From Elusimicrobiota bacterium (GTDB lineage: Bacteria; Elusimicrobiota; Elusimicrobia; UBA1565), in the NCBI GenBank assembly GCA_016196755.1, contig JACPXC010000058.1:1-64000 (forward strand): a stretch of DNA of 64,000 bases, written 5' to 3'. The position numbers and the translations under genes were made by a program. Below are positions 10,905 through 18,986 of this stretch, piece after piece (position 1 is the first letter of the stretch; every line of letters starts with the position of its first letter). The notes below the pieces were generated by a model. It was not told the DNA's origin, searched no databases, and worked only from the letters and a program-made list of their open reading frames with translations.

Positions 10905-11687
10905 ATGAAAATCGATGAGCGCAAGGTCTTGGTATCCGTCTGGCTTGCGGCCGGCTTCGCTTCGCCCGGCGCATGGGCCGCGGGACCGGCGGGGGCGTTC
11001 CTGGAACAGGCACGGCGGTCCGCCGCTCCAGCGATCACGGCGCTCGCGGTTCAGCAGGGCCCGGCGGCTGGGGCCGTGGGAGGAACCCCGGCGCCGGACA
11101 TGCCCGGGCGGGCCGGCCCCGACGGGAAGGAGCACGCCCTCCAGTATTGCAGGGATCCCTTGGTCTTCCCAAAAGAGAAGTATCGGCAGACCTGCGCCGT
11201 GATCGTCCATGGGGCGGCGTTCTTCGAGCCCGCCTTGATCGACTATTGCCGCGGATTTAAGTACCAGTGGTATAAGATCTATTGCGTGGACCAAGGAAGG
11301 AACTCGCGCTTCCCCCAGGGGGCGCTAAGCGATTGCGCGCAGACCAGCCCCAGCGGTGCGGCGGGAGACCGGACCAGGCTGGAGTGTCTTTTGAGTGTGG
11401 CCCGGCCCGAAGAGCGGGACGTCTACTCCCAGACCAAGGTCGTTCAGGCTGCCAATCATTCCAATTTCGGCGTCGCGCATCGCTGGATACTCTATGAGGC
11501 CGCTTTGTATTGCCGAGGCTGGGACCGGCATCATTTCGTAGATGAGAACTGGCATAGCAACCCGACGCACCGGCAGGACGCCTGCTGGCGGGATGGCAAC
11601 GGCGCAAGCTGCGCCGCACGGGTCTATTGCAGCCGGAAGCAGGCGGACAACCAGCAGACCATCCTTTATTCCGGCTGGATCGAGTAA
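10905..11687 (+). CDS. Exported cysteine-rich protein, unknown function
   Basis: A 260-aa protein with a signal peptide at about residues 1-25 (MKIDERK, a hydrophobic stretch, then GAWAAG). A low-complexity Ala/Gly/Pro spacer runs to about residue 75. The mature domain holds about ten Cys in short, evenly spaced motifs (YCRD, TCAV, YCRG, YCVD, DCAQ, ECLL, YCRG, ACWR, SCAA, YCSR), suggesting several disulfides. There are also many Tyr, Trp and His residues. I recognise no family. The ATG at 10905 gives the signal peptide; the frame stays open upstream, but that part is the antisense of nnrD. GC is lower than in neighbouring genes. Confidence 0.8.
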   Translation: MKIDERKVLVSVWLAAGFASPGAWAAGPAGAFLEQARRSAAPAITALAVQQGPAAGAVGGTPAPDMPGRAGPDGKEHALQYCRDPLVFPKEKYRQTCAVIVHGAAFFEPALIDYCRGFKYQWYKIYCVDQGRNSRFPQGALSDCAQTSPSGAAGDRTRLECLLSVARPEERDVYSQTKVVQAANHSNFGVAHRWILYEAALYCRGWDRHHFVDENWHSNPTHRQDACWRDGNGASCAARVYCSRKQADNQQTILYSGWIE

Positions 11688-11714
11688 GCCGATCCGCTCC
11701 CCCCGCTCATGAGA

Positions 11715-11720
11715 TATACT
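11715..11720 (+). promoter_or_regulatory. -10-like box 7 nt before tsaE
   Basis: TATACT at 11715-11720 lies 7 nt before the tsaE ATG. There is no Shine-Dalgarno and no obvious -35. The position fits a leaderless mRNA starting at or next to the ATG. Confidence 0.45.
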
Positions 11721-11727
11721 CGGGCCG

Positions 11728-12192
11728 ATGCCTTCGGCCCGGGTCGTCGTCCTGCGCGATGAAGCCGCCACGCTGAGCGCCGCGGCCGCGCTGGCGGCGC
11801 GCCTGGAGGCGCCGATGGTCGTGGCGCTCAGCGGGCCCCTGGGCGCCGGCAAGACCACCTTCGTGCGCGGAGTCTTGAACGCCCTCGGCCACCGAGGGGT
11901 CGTTTCCAGCCCCACCTTCGCGATGATCAACGAGTATCGCCGCCTCAAGCCGCGGGTCTATCACATGGACCTCTATCGTGCCGAGTCCGCCGACCTGCCG
12001 GGCCTGGCCCTCGACGAGTACTTGGCCGATGACCAAGCCGTCTGTCTCATCGAGTGGCCGGAGGTCGCCGCGCCCCAGCTTCCGGGCGACCGCATCGAGG
12101 CGGCCCTGGAGCACGCTCCCGAGGGGCGGCTCATCACGCTGCGCGGCACCGGCCCCCGGGCCCGCGCCGCCCTGCGCGGGGGGGAGTTGTGA
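11728..12192 (+). CDS. tsaE: tRNA threonylcarbamoyladenosine biosynthesis ATPase TsaE
   Basis: A 154-aa P-loop ATPase of the TsaB-TsaD-TsaE complex that makes the t6A modification next to the anticodon of ANN-decoding tRNAs. Walker A GPLGAGKTTF is near residue 37. The family segments SSPTFAMINEY near 65 and HMDLYR near 81 follow, then the Walker B-like ICLIEWPE-type segment (VCLIEWPEVA) near 109. Length is typical. The last 4 nt overlap the GTG of tsaB, and together they form a two-gene t6A unit. tsaD is not in the window. Confidence 0.95.
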   Translation: MPSARVVVLRDEAATLSAAAALAARLEAPMVVALSGPLGAGKTTFVRGVLNALGHRGVVSSPTFAMINEYRRLKPRVYHMDLYRAESADLPGLALDEYLADDQAVCLIEWPEVAAPQLPGDRIEAALEHAPEGRLITLRGTGPRARAALRGGEL

Positions 12193-12782
12193 AGAAGGGC
12201 TTCTTGTTAGCCGTCGATACGGCAGGCGACTCCGTGGACCTGGCCGTCGACGACGGCGGCCGGGTGCGGAGGCTCCGGCGCGCGGTGCGCCATGCCGACG
12301 ATGCCCTGTGGCCCGCCCTCGAGTCCCTCCTCAAGAAGGCCGGCCTGCGCTTGGAAGGGCTCAGGGGCATCGTCTGCGCCACCGGCCCCGGCCGCTTCAC
12401 GGCGGTGCGCATCGGCGTCACCTTCGCGGACACGCTTGCCCGGGCGCGCGGTGTGCCGGTGGTCGGTCTGACGCGCTTCGCGGCCTTCGCGCCGCGCCTT
12501 AAAGGCGGCCCGGACGGCCTCCACGGTCTTGTGATTCCCGCACTGCGCGAAGAGAGCTATCTCCAGATATGGCGCAAGAAGGGCGCGTCCATCACCCCCG
12601 CCGCCGACCCGGCCTGGGCGGCTGCCGGCGGCCTCAATACGGCGCTCGACGGAGCCCTCCCGCAGGACGCCTCCGGTGCGACCGCCGCAGACCTCATTGA
12701 GCCAGGCCGGCGACTCTTGGCGCTGAAGCGACGACCGTCCTTGAGTCCCCTCTACCTCAAACCCGCCAACTATTCCAAGTGA
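12189..12782 (+). CDS. tsaB: tRNA threonylcarbamoyladenosine biosynthesis protein TsaB
   Basis: A 197-aa actin-fold, non-catalytic partner of TsaD. The N-terminus FLLAVDTAGDSVDLAV matches the phosphate-binding strand of the ASKHA fold, and VCATGPGRFTAVRIGV near residue 60 is the conserved family motif (usually GPGSFTGLRIG). The C-terminal part is divergent and shorter than in E. coli TsaB (231 aa). The GTG at 12189 overlaps the tsaE stop. The gene ends 3 nt before the convergent brnA-like stop, with no clear terminator between them. Confidence 0.93.
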   Translation: MKKGFLLAVDTAGDSVDLAVDDGGRVRRLRRAVRHADDALWPALESLLKKAGLRLEGLRGIVCATGPGRFTAVRIGVTFADTLARARGVPVVGLTRFAAFAPRLKGGPDGLHGLVIPALREESYLQIWRKKGASITPAADPAWAAAGGLNTALDGALPQDASGATAADLIEPGRRLLALKRRPSLSPLYLKPANYSK

Positions 12783-12784
12783 AG

Positions 12785-13066
12785 TTATGCCCCGCGCTGA
12801 TGGGTGCGCAACTCCTTCTCGATTCGCTCCGAGAGGTAAATTTTCAGCAGGGACTGGTAGGGGACATCCCTCTTGTTAGCCAATACCCGCAGCTCTTCTA
12901 ACATCGATTCGGGGAGGCGGAGGGAAATCGATTTTACCGATGGCCGCAGGTTAGGAAAGACCACTCTCTTTCCCTTCTTCCAATCCAGGTATTTTGTGGA
13001 ATCACGGGAAGCCCAAAATATCCGCTCTTCCTTCTCGCTCTTGAATCGGGGGATCTTAGTCTTCAT
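12785..13066 (-). CDS. BrnA-like / CopG-type antitoxin
   Basis: A 93-aa protein. The C-terminal half has a ribbon-helix-helix signature, PSVKSISLRLPESMLEELRV near residues 42-60, followed by a helix rich in charged residues; this is the DNA-binding and dimerising part of CopG/BrnA antitoxins. The N-terminal KIPRFKSEKEERIFW segment matches the toxin-binding region of such proteins. It lies downstream of, and overlaps by 11 nt, the BrnT-like toxin, the usual toxin-first order of brnTA. Function would be neutralising the toxin and repressing the operon. Local GC is lower than in the surroundings, suggesting acquisition. Confidence 0.85.
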   Translation of the reverse strand: MKTKIPRFKSEKEERIFWASRDSTKYLDWKKGKRVVFPNLRPSVKSISLRLPESMLEELRVLANKRDVPYQSLLKIYLSERIEKELRTHQRGA

Positions 13067-13361
13067 GGGTCTTGTACTCCTCGCGTTCTCGGCGCCTCAT
13101 GTCCCGTGCCGAGATCGCACGAATCAGATTCTTGCGCACAGTAAAGGCGACGAAGAGCATGCGTTCCGCGTCAGTGCGTCCTAAGGCGTAGAATCGTGGT
13201 TCCTTCTGCGAATGCGCATCGTCAGAGCTGACGATAAGGGGTTGATTGAAGAATATCTGCTCGCACTCAAACTGGGTGACTCTGTGCCCTTCCCAATTCT
13301 TATCGGCGTTCCCTTCGTCCCATAAAAAGCCGACGCACCCCGACAGATCAAGCTCGCTCAT
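13056..13361 (-). CDS. BrnT family (DUF497) ribonuclease toxin
   Basis: A 101-aa RelE-fold toxin of the BrnT family, whose members inhibit translation by cleaving RNA. The family pattern is visible: GFLWDEGNADKNWEGHRVT at residues 11-29 (usually F-WDE-KA--N--KH-V), then DARYEAIGxxxx-type PRFYALGRTDAERMLFVAFT near 60 and the C-terminal IRAISARDMRRREREEY. A GAGGAGGG lies before the ATG at 13361, and TATACT sits a few bases upstream on this strand. It is the first gene of the leftward module. Confidence 0.87.
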   Translation of the reverse strand: MSELDLSGCVGFLWDEGNADKNWEGHRVTQFECEQIFFNQPLIVSSDDAHSQKEPRFYALGRTDAERMLFVAFTVRKNLIRAISARDMRRREREEYKTHED

Positions 13362-13489
13362 CCCTCCTCATTAGTATATGGTGATGATATACATCTCGTC
13401 AAGGGGCCGCGGCCACGCCGCGAGCGGGGGCCTTGCGAAATATCATAATCATGATATCCTAGTATCAGTGACCTGATATCGGGGGCATT
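13362..13489. promoter_or_regulatory. Divergent promoter/operator region between two toxin-antitoxin modules
   Basis: This 128-nt AT-rich gap serves both modules. Inverted repeats are visible: GATG-ATATA-CATC at 13383-13395 on the brnT side, and ATATCAT-AATC-ATGATAT at 13440-13457 on the phd side. TGATATC occurs twice (13452-13458 and 13474-13480). They look like operators for the BrnA-like and Phd-like repressors respectively. GGGGG at 13481-13485 could be the ribosome site for phd. Confidence 0.65.
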
Positions 13490-13747
13490 ATGCAGATTCG
13501 TCCCATCTCAGACCTACGCAACCGCGCCAACGAGATTTCCGAGCTTTGCCACGAGACCTCCGAGCCGGTCTTCATCACTAAGAACGGCAAGAGCGACCTC
13601 GTGGTCATGAGTGAAGCCGCCTACGAGCGTCTTCAGGCCCGCCTGGAGCTCTACTCCAAGCTCGATGAAGCCGAAGCCGACGCGCTCCGCGGCGACCGAG
13701 GCACCGCCCACGATAAGATGATGCGGGAACTGCGCCGCGGCCTGTGA
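13490..13747 (+). CDS. Phd/YefM family antitoxin
   Basis: An 85-aa antitoxin. The N-terminal DNA-binding fold is recognisable from IRPISDLRNRANEISELC near residue 3 and PVFITKNGKSDLVVMSEAAY near residues 25-45, the classic Phd/YefM pattern. The C-terminal third is charged and probably wraps the toxin. Its stop overlaps the GTG of the ParE-like toxin by 4 nt. It probably represses its own operon through the TGATATC palindromes just upstream. Confidence 0.92.
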   Translation: MQIRPISDLRNRANEISELCHETSEPVFITKNGKSDLVVMSEAAYERLQARLELYSKLDEAEADALRGDRGTAHDKMMRELRRGL

Positions 13748-14046
13748 AGCGTCGGGAAGTGGTCTACCTGGCCCGTGCCAGGCGGGACCTTTTGGAGATA
13801 CGTGACTACATCAAGAAGGACGCTCCCGGACGGGCCGTCGCTTGGGTCGAGCGAATGGACAAGGCTTTGGGTAGGCTGGCGGACTATCCGGAATCCGGGA
13901 CGGTCCCTAGGGACGAACGCCTAGCCGCCAAGGGCTACCGGGTCGTCGTCATAGGCGAATATCTGGCTTTCTATCTGCCGCACAAAGGGCGTGTCGAAGT
14001 CAGGCGCGTCGTCCACGGCAAACGCCGCTACGGCTTCATCGTCTGA
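13744..14046 (+). CDS. ParE/RelE superfamily toxin
   Basis: A 100-aa toxin of the ParE/RelE fold. Typical segments are YLARARRDLLEIRDYI near residue 8, the AVAWVERMDKALGRLADYPESG stretch (helices followed by the YP-SG turn) near 32-55, and the C-terminal YRVVVIGEYLAFYLPHKGRVEVRRVVHGKR-type strands (RVVHGKRRY near residue 88). The YP-SG and VVHGKR features favour ParE (gyrase poison) over RelE (mRNA cleavage), but this cannot be settled from sequence. GTG start at 13744. Confidence 0.9.
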   Translation: MKRREVVYLARARRDLLEIRDYIKKDAPGRAVAWVERMDKALGRLADYPESGTVPRDERLAAKGYRVVVIGEYLAFYLPHKGRVEVRRVVHGKRRYGFIV

Positions 14047-14089
14047 GTGGCACCTGAGGGGCCATCCACGTATAATTAAGGAAGCCCCC

Positions 14090-15208
14090 GTGAGCTCCGC
14101 CCACATCCCCCGCGTCGGCCTTTGGAACAAGGCCAAGGACCTGGCCAAGCCTCTTTTCAAGGCTTTGGGCCTGGGCAGCCTTTGGGGGACCCTGGGGGAG
14201 AAGTACCATTGGGGCACGGTCTTCCTCAACTACGTGGCGATGCGCTCGCCCCTGATGCGCTGGATGCGCATCGGCATCTGGCCCCAGGCGCTTTACGTGG
14301 AAGGCACGAACATCTGCAATGCGCGCTGCGTGTTCTGCGCCTACCCGCAGATGGAGCGCGCCAAGTCCACGATGCCGATGGGCGAGTTCAAGCGCGTCAT
14401 CGGCGAGTTCGCGGCGGCGGGAGGGGCCGAGGTCGACCTCTCCCCGATCGTGGGCGACCCGTTCGTCGACAAGCACATCTTCGAGCGGATGGACTTCCTG
14501 ATGACTCTGCCGGGCGTCCGGCGCTTCCATTTCTTCACGAACGCCATCTTGATGAAGCCGGAGTACGCCGAGCGGCTCCTCGGCTACGGTTCCCGCCTGA
14601 CCATCTACTGTTCCTTCGGCGGCTTCGACCAGCCCACCTACCACCAGGTCATGGGGGTCGATAAGTTCGTCGAGGCGGTCGACGGCATCCGGACCCTCAT
14701 CGAGGCCAAGCGCGCCTCGGACTCTAAGCTCGGCATCCAGGTCAATCTGCGCATCCCGCCCGGAAACGCCAAGGGCGAGTTCTGGGACTTCATCGTCAAA
14801 GCCCGCGACGAAGGGCTCATCACCATCGACGGCATCGACGCCTACGACTCCTGGGCCGGCATGATCAAGGAGTCGGACCTGGCCGTGGCCGGCCTGGCCG
14901 CCCGCCCGATGCCGGTCAAGCGCGGGCCCTGCCACCGCCTGGTCACGAGCCCGGTCCTCCTCGTCGACGGACGGGTCAACGCCTGCGCCTGCCGCGACGT
15001 CGAGGCGAACCTCATCATCGGCGACACCAAGACGGAGTCCCTGGCGGACATCCTGAGCTCCCCGGCCCTGCAGGACCTGCTCGACAAGCACGAGCGCGAG
15101 GACTTCCCCGAGGTCTGCAAGCGCTGCACCTACTACGACTCGCTCTATCCGGCCGTGATGCGCGGCAAGAGCTTCCCGTTCTGGCGCCGGCTCGTCGCCG
15201 GGTTCTAG
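14090..15208 (+). CDS. Radical SAM protein with SPASM-like C-terminus
   Basis: A 372-aa enzyme. The radical-SAM cluster motif CNARCVFC (Cys76, 80, 83) follows a Gly-Thr-Asn turn typical of SPASM-type members. The C-terminal region has further Cys (GPCHRLV, NACACRDVE, EVCKRC), likely ligands of auxiliary iron-sulfur clusters, and a LADILSSPALQ segment common in peptide- and sugar-modifying radical SAM proteins. The substrate is unknown. The N-terminal 60 residues are hydrophobic/basic and may associate with membranes. The start is taken as GTG at 14090, with AAGGAAG upstream; a TATAAT lies at 14071-14076. The stop overlaps rimI by 1 nt. Confidence 0.85.
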   Translation: MSSAHIPRVGLWNKAKDLAKPLFKALGLGSLWGTLGEKYHWGTVFLNYVAMRSPLMRWMRIGIWPQALYVEGTNICNARCVFCAYPQMERAKSTMPMGEFKRVIGEFAAAGGAEVDLSPIVGDPFVDKHIFERMDFLMTLPGVRRFHFFTNAILMKPEYAERLLGYGSRLTIYCSFGGFDQPTYHQVMGVDKFVEAVDGIRTLIEAKRASDSKLGIQVNLRIPPGNAKGEFWDFIVKARDEGLITIDGIDAYDSWAGMIKESDLAVAGLAARPMPVKRGPCHRLVTSPVLLVDGRVNACACRDVEANLIIGDTKTESLADILSSPALQDLLDKHEREDFPEVCKRCTYYDSLYPAVMRGKSFPFWRRLVAGF

Positions 15209-15648
15209 TGGCGATCGTGGTCCGCGACGCCAGGGACTCGGACCTGGGAGCCCTGGCCGAGCTCGAGGCCGGCGTTGCCGGCGCGGCCGGCTGGACCCGC
15301 GCGCAGTTCGCCGAGGACTTCGGCCGGCCCGGCCGGTTGGTGCTGGCGGCGGAGTCCGGCGGGCAGGTGGCCGGCCACGCGGCAGCCCGGCTCTCCGAGG
15401 GCGAAGCCCAACTCCTGACCATCGCCGTGCGCCCCGAACTGGGCCGCCGCGGGGTGGGTGCCGCGCTCCTCGCGGCCCTCTCGGAGCGGGCCCGCGACGC
15501 GGGCTGCCGGGCGATCACCTTCGAGGTCTCCGAGCGCAACGCCCCCGCGCGCGCCTTCTACGTCCGCGCGGGGGCGCGCGTTGTGGGGCGGCGGCCTAAG
15601 TTCTACAATGACGGCGCCGACGCTCTTCTCATGGACATCACGCTGTGA
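15208..15648 (+). CDS. rimI: GNAT acetyltransferase, RimI-like
   Basis: A 146-aa GNAT-fold enzyme. The acetyl-CoA loop is LLTIAVRPELGRRGVGAALL (V-P--RR-G-G-ALL) near residues 71-90, followed by EVSERNAPARAFYVRAG (the E-S--N--A---Y---GF block) near 111, which matches RimI. RimI acetylates the N-terminal Ala of ribosomal protein S18, and rimI often lies near tsaB. Here it is about 2.4 kb downstream of tsaB, separated by the toxin-antitoxin modules and the radical SAM gene. A different N-acetyltransferase substrate is possible. GTG start at 15208. Confidence 0.85.
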   Translation: MAIVVRDARDSDLGALAELEAGVAGAAGWTRAQFAEDFGRPGRLVLAAESGGQVAGHAAARLSEGEAQLLTIAVRPELGRRGVGAALLAALSERARDAGCRAITFEVSERNAPARAFYVRAGARVVGRRPKFYNDGADALLMDITL

Positions 15649-17768
15649 CTCCCGCCCGGCTCCTGCTCGCCCTCGTCCTGCTCGCCCCGGGCTCCGCCCT
15701 GGCGGCCGGCAAGAGCGCGTACCAGCATTACCTGAAGGCCCTCCTCCATACCAACCAGGCGCAGTACGCCGAGGCGATGAAGGAGTACGAGGCGGCGCTG
15801 GCCCTCGATCCCCTGTCCTCGACGATGCTCCGGCAGGCCACGCGGCTGGCCCTGGAGATGAACGACGCCGCCAAGGCGCTCGACTACGCGTCCAAGACCT
15901 GCGAGCTGGCACCCGAGGACCCCGAGGCCTTCTTCCTGCTCGGCCAGGTGCGCTGGGCGCGCGGCGAAGGGCCGGAGTCGCGCGCCGCCTTCGAGAAGGC
16001 GCTGGCGCTGAGGCCCGGCTACTCCGAGGCCCTCTTCGCCCTGGGCAACCTGCTGGGCGCCCTGGCCCCCGAGGACGCCAAGCCCTACCTCGAGCGCTAC
16101 GTGAAGGAGAACCCCGACGACTCCTCGGAGGCCCTCTTCCAGATAGCCCTGCTCGAGAGCCGGGCCGGCCGCGACAGCGAGGCCGAGTCCCGGCTCAAGG
16201 AGGCCATTACGGCGGACGCCGACAACATGCCGGCCCGCCACGCCCTGGCCGAGCTCTACGAGCTGCGCCGCGACACCGACGCGGCGCTGGCAGCCTACAG
16301 CGGCATCATCGAGCGCGACCCGCGCAACGTCGTCCTCCTCGACCACGTCGGCGAGATCTATGTGCTCAAGGACGATGCCGCCAAGGCCAAGGAGCACTTC
16401 CTGCGCGCCAAGGAGATCGCCCCGTCGCACCCCGCCACCTGCCTGTGGCTGGCGCTCATGGCCGAGGAGGCGGGCGACTACGCCGAGGCCGCCAAGCAGG
16501 TCTCCGAGAGCGCGGCGCTCAGCGAGGACGCGGCCTTGAGCCTGCGGCTCAGCTACTATCTCACCCAAGCCGGGCGCCTCAAGGACGCGGTGACGGTGCT
16601 CGAGAAGGCCCACGCCCGCTGGCCGGCCAACGAGGAGGTGGCGTACTTCTTCGGGTTGGGCCTCGACGACCTCAAGTCGACGGCCAAGGCCGCGGCGATG
16701 ATGGAGAAGGTCCTCAAGCTCCGGCCCGGCCACCGCGACGCGCTCTTCCAACTCGGGGCCATGCGCGAGAAGCGCGGCGAGCTCAAGGCCGCCGAGGCCG
16801 CCTTCCGCACCCTGCTCAAGGGCCACCCTAACGACGCGGCCGCGCTCAACTATCTGGGCTATTCGCTGGCCGACCGGGGCACTCGCCTCGAGGAGGCCTT
16901 AGCCTTAGTCGAGCGCGCCGCGGCCCTGGATCCGGAAAGCGGCGCCTACATGGACTCGGTGGGCTGGACCCTCTTCAAGCTCGGGAAGATCGACGAGGCG
17001 GTGGCGCGGCTCAAGCTGGCCGTGGCGGCGCTGCCCGGCGACGAGACGGTCTCCGGGCACCTGGCCGACGCGCAGGAAGCCGCCGGCGACGCCGCCGGGG
17101 CCTGGGAGTCGGTCAAGCGCGCCCAGGCCGCGGCCCCCGACAACGCGGCCTTGGCCAAGCGGGCCGAGCGCCTCGAGGAGGCGGTCGACCCCGGGGAGCT
17201 CGGCGCGCGGACCCTGGCCCTGCAGAAGGCGCTGCGCGGCAAGCTGGGCTCCTACGGCGGGCCCTGCGTGGTCGAGGGCACGCTCGGAGGACGGACCTTC
17301 AAGTTCAACGCGTTCGTCCACTACCGCGCCGGCCGGGCGCTGGGCCTCGAGGTCCTGGGTCCCCTGTTCGTCCCGTTGTTCCGGGCGGACCTGGGGATCG
17401 ACGAATCATTCACGATGGACCCCTTCGCCATCGAGGGCGTCTCGCCGGAAGCCGCGCGCGACGCGGTCTACGCGGCCCTGCGCCTCATGCGCACCTGGTT
17501 CGACGGCTCGGCGTTCGACGGCCGGCCCGCCGTCTTCAAGCGCTCGTGGCGCAAACCCGCGCGCGTGGAGACCGCGTCCGCCGTCGTGACGCTCGACAAG
17601 GCCGGAGCCCTGGTCGACACGGTGGGCACGGCGTCCGGCGGCCTCGAGCTGGCCCTGTCGGACTACCGTCCCTTGGGCGGCCGCACCGTGCCGTCCGTCC
17701 TCCGGGTACAGACTCGCGGGTTCGCCCTGGAGTTCCGGTTCTCGCGCCCCGAAGTGCGCTTCGAGTAG
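15645..17768 (+). CDS. Exported TPR protein with LolB-like C-terminal domain
   Basis: A 707-aa protein. A signal peptide covers about residues 1-21 (LLLALVLLAPGSALAAG). From about 25 to 510 there are around a dozen TPR units (for example AQYAEAMKEYEAALALDP, NYLGYSLADRGTRLEEAL). From about 525 to the end lies a beta-rich domain (GGPCVVEGTLGGRTFKFNAF, then VLGPLFVPLFRADL, and SDYRPLGGRTVPSVLRV) whose strand pattern resembles the LolA/LolB/DUF4292 lipoprotein-carrier fold. ispE follows after 3 nt, and in gammaproteobacteria the gene upstream of ispE is lolB, which supports the fold call. A role in lipoprotein or lipid delivery to the outer membrane is inferred. The GTG start overlaps rimI by 4 nt. 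Confidence 0.8.
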   Translation: MTPARLLLALVLLAPGSALAAGKSAYQHYLKALLHTNQAQYAEAMKEYEAALALDPLSSTMLRQATRLALEMNDAAKALDYASKTCELAPEDPEAFFLLGQVRWARGEGPESRAAFEKALALRPGYSEALFALGNLLGALAPEDAKPYLERYVKENPDDSSEALFQIALLESRAGRDSEAESRLKEAITADADNMPARHALAELYELRRDTDAALAAYSGIIERDPRNVVLLDHVGEIYVLKDDAAKAKEHFLRAKEIAPSHPATCLWLALMAEEAGDYAEAAKQVSESAALSEDAALSLRLSYYLTQAGRLKDAVTVLEKAHARWPANEEVAYFFGLGLDDLKSTAKAAAMMEKVLKLRPGHRDALFQLGAMREKRGELKAAEAAFRTLLKGHPNDAAALNYLGYSLADRGTRLEEALALVERAAALDPESGAYMDSVGWTLFKLGKIDEAVARLKLAVAALPGDETVSGHLADAQEAAGDAAGAWESVKRAQAAAPDNAALAKRAERLEEAVDPGELGARTLALQKALRGKLGSYGGPCVVEGTLGGRTFKFNAFVHYRAGRALGLEVLGPLFVPLFRADLGIDESFTMDPFAIEGVSPEAARDAVYAALRLMRTWFDGSAFDGRPAVFKRSWRKPARVETASAVVTLDKAGALVDTVGTASGGLELALSDYRPLGGRTVPSVLRVQTRGFALEFRFSRPEVRFE

Positions 17769-17771
17769 GCG

Positions 17772-18671
17772 ATGCCCCTGCAGGTCCAGGTCCAGTGTCC
17801 CGCCAAGGTGAACCTCTTCCTCGAGGTCACCGGCAAGCGCCGCGACGGCTATCATCTGCTGGCCACCTTGTTCGCCAAGGTCGGGCTCTTCGACGTGATC
17901 GAGGCGGAGCGCACCGATGAGCCCGGCTTCGCCCTGGAGATCGTCGACGAGGCCGGGCAGGGGCTCCAGGCCGGACCCGACAATCTGGTCCTGCGCGCGG
18001 CCAACGCCATGCGCGCCGAGTTCGGACTGGGCTACGGCGCCCGGCTGAGGCTGATCAAGCGCATCCCCATGGGCGCCGGCCTCGGCGGGGGCTCGTCCGA
18101 CGCGGCCGGGACCCTGCTCGCGCTGGCCCGCCTCAACCGCCTCGAGATGGACCGCTCGGCGATGGCCCGGGTGCGCAAGCTCGCCCCCAGGCTGGGGGCC
18201 GACGTGCCGTTCTTCCTGCGCCGGGAGGGCTTCAGCGATGCCCGCGGCATCGGCGACAAATTCAAGGTCCTAGAGATCCCCAAGGCCCTGCCGTGGATGG
18301 TCCTGGCCTGGCCGGGGGTGCACTGCCCGACGCCGGAGGCCTATAAACGTCTCCTCCGGCCCGCCGCCCCCGTCGTGTTGACCCGACTCGGCCAGCTTGA
18401 TAGACTCAAAAAAAGGCTGGCGGCGGGACGGCCGCTGGCCGACTGGGAGGGCCTGCTGTTCAACCGCCTCGAGGACGCCGTCCTGGGCTTTCGTCCCGAG
18501 GTCCGTCAGGCGAAGGATATCCTCGTCAAGACCGGCCTGCGGGGAGTCTTGATGTCGGGCTCGGGGGCCAGCGTATTCGGCTTTGCCGGCTCGCACCGCG
18601 AGGCCGAGGCGGCCGCGGGGCGCCTGGCGGCCTATCCGTGGAAGGTTTACGTCATAAGCTGTCTCGGGTGA
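17772..18671 (+). CDS. ispE: 4-diphosphocytidyl-2-C-methyl-D-erythritol kinase
   Basis: A 299-aa GHMP kinase of the MEP isoprenoid pathway. The N-terminal substrate motif CPAKVNLFLEVTGKRRDGYH is near residue 11 and the ATP-binding Gly-rich loop PMGAGLGGGSSDAA near 97. LGADVPFFL near 139 and the C-terminal MSGSGASVFGF near 258 complete the GHMP set. Length is typical. The ATG lies 3 nt after the TPR/LolB-like gene. spoVG follows after 10 nt. Confidence 0.97.
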   Translation: MPLQVQVQCPAKVNLFLEVTGKRRDGYHLLATLFAKVGLFDVIEAERTDEPGFALEIVDEAGQGLQAGPDNLVLRAANAMRAEFGLGYGARLRLIKRIPMGAGLGGGSSDAAGTLLALARLNRLEMDRSAMARVRKLAPRLGADVPFFLRREGFSDARGIGDKFKVLEIPKALPWMVLAWPGVHCPTPEAYKRLLRPAAPVVLTRLGQLDRLKKRLAAGRPLADWEGLLFNRLEDAVLGFRPEVRQAKDILVKTGLRGVLMSGSGASVFGFAGSHREAEAAAGRLAAYPWKVYVISCLG

Positions 18672-18681
18672 GCGGGGCGAT

Positions 18682-18975
18682 ATGGAGATCACGGAGATAC
18701 GGGTCCACCTCCGCGGCGAGGACAGGCTCAAGGCCTTCGTCACCGTGACGTTCGATAACGCTTTCGTCGTGCGCAACATGAAGATCGTCGTGGGAAGCAA
18801 GGGCCTGATCCTCTGCATGCCGTCGCGCAAGCTCGCCAACGGCACCTACAAGGACGTGGCCCATCCCATCACGTTGGAGTTTCGCAAGGTCTTGGAGGAC
18901 CGCATCCTCGCGGCCTACGAGGCCGAGGTCAAGAAGGGCGCGCCGCTAGACACGGGCCACCCCGACGACGCCTGA
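18682..18975 (+). CDS. spoVG: SpoVG family RNA/DNA-binding regulator
   Basis: A 97-aa protein. The family pattern is clear: EITEIRVHL at residue 2, KAFVTVTFDNAFVVRNMKIV near 17-36, GLILCMPSRKLANGTYKDVAHPI near 43-65, then a C-terminal helix. SpoVG proteins bind nucleic acid, and in Firmicutes and spirochaetes they act as global regulators, so the name does not imply sporulation. An ispE-spoVG (or ispE-purR-spoVG) order is seen in several phyla. tRNA-Gln lies 11 nt downstream and may share its transcript. Confidence 0.93.
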   Translation: MEITEIRVHLRGEDRLKAFVTVTFDNAFVVRNMKIVVGSKGLILCMPSRKLANGTYKDVAHPITLEFRKVLEDRILAAYEAEVKKGAPLDTGHPDDA

Positions 18976-18986
18976 CGCCGATACGA

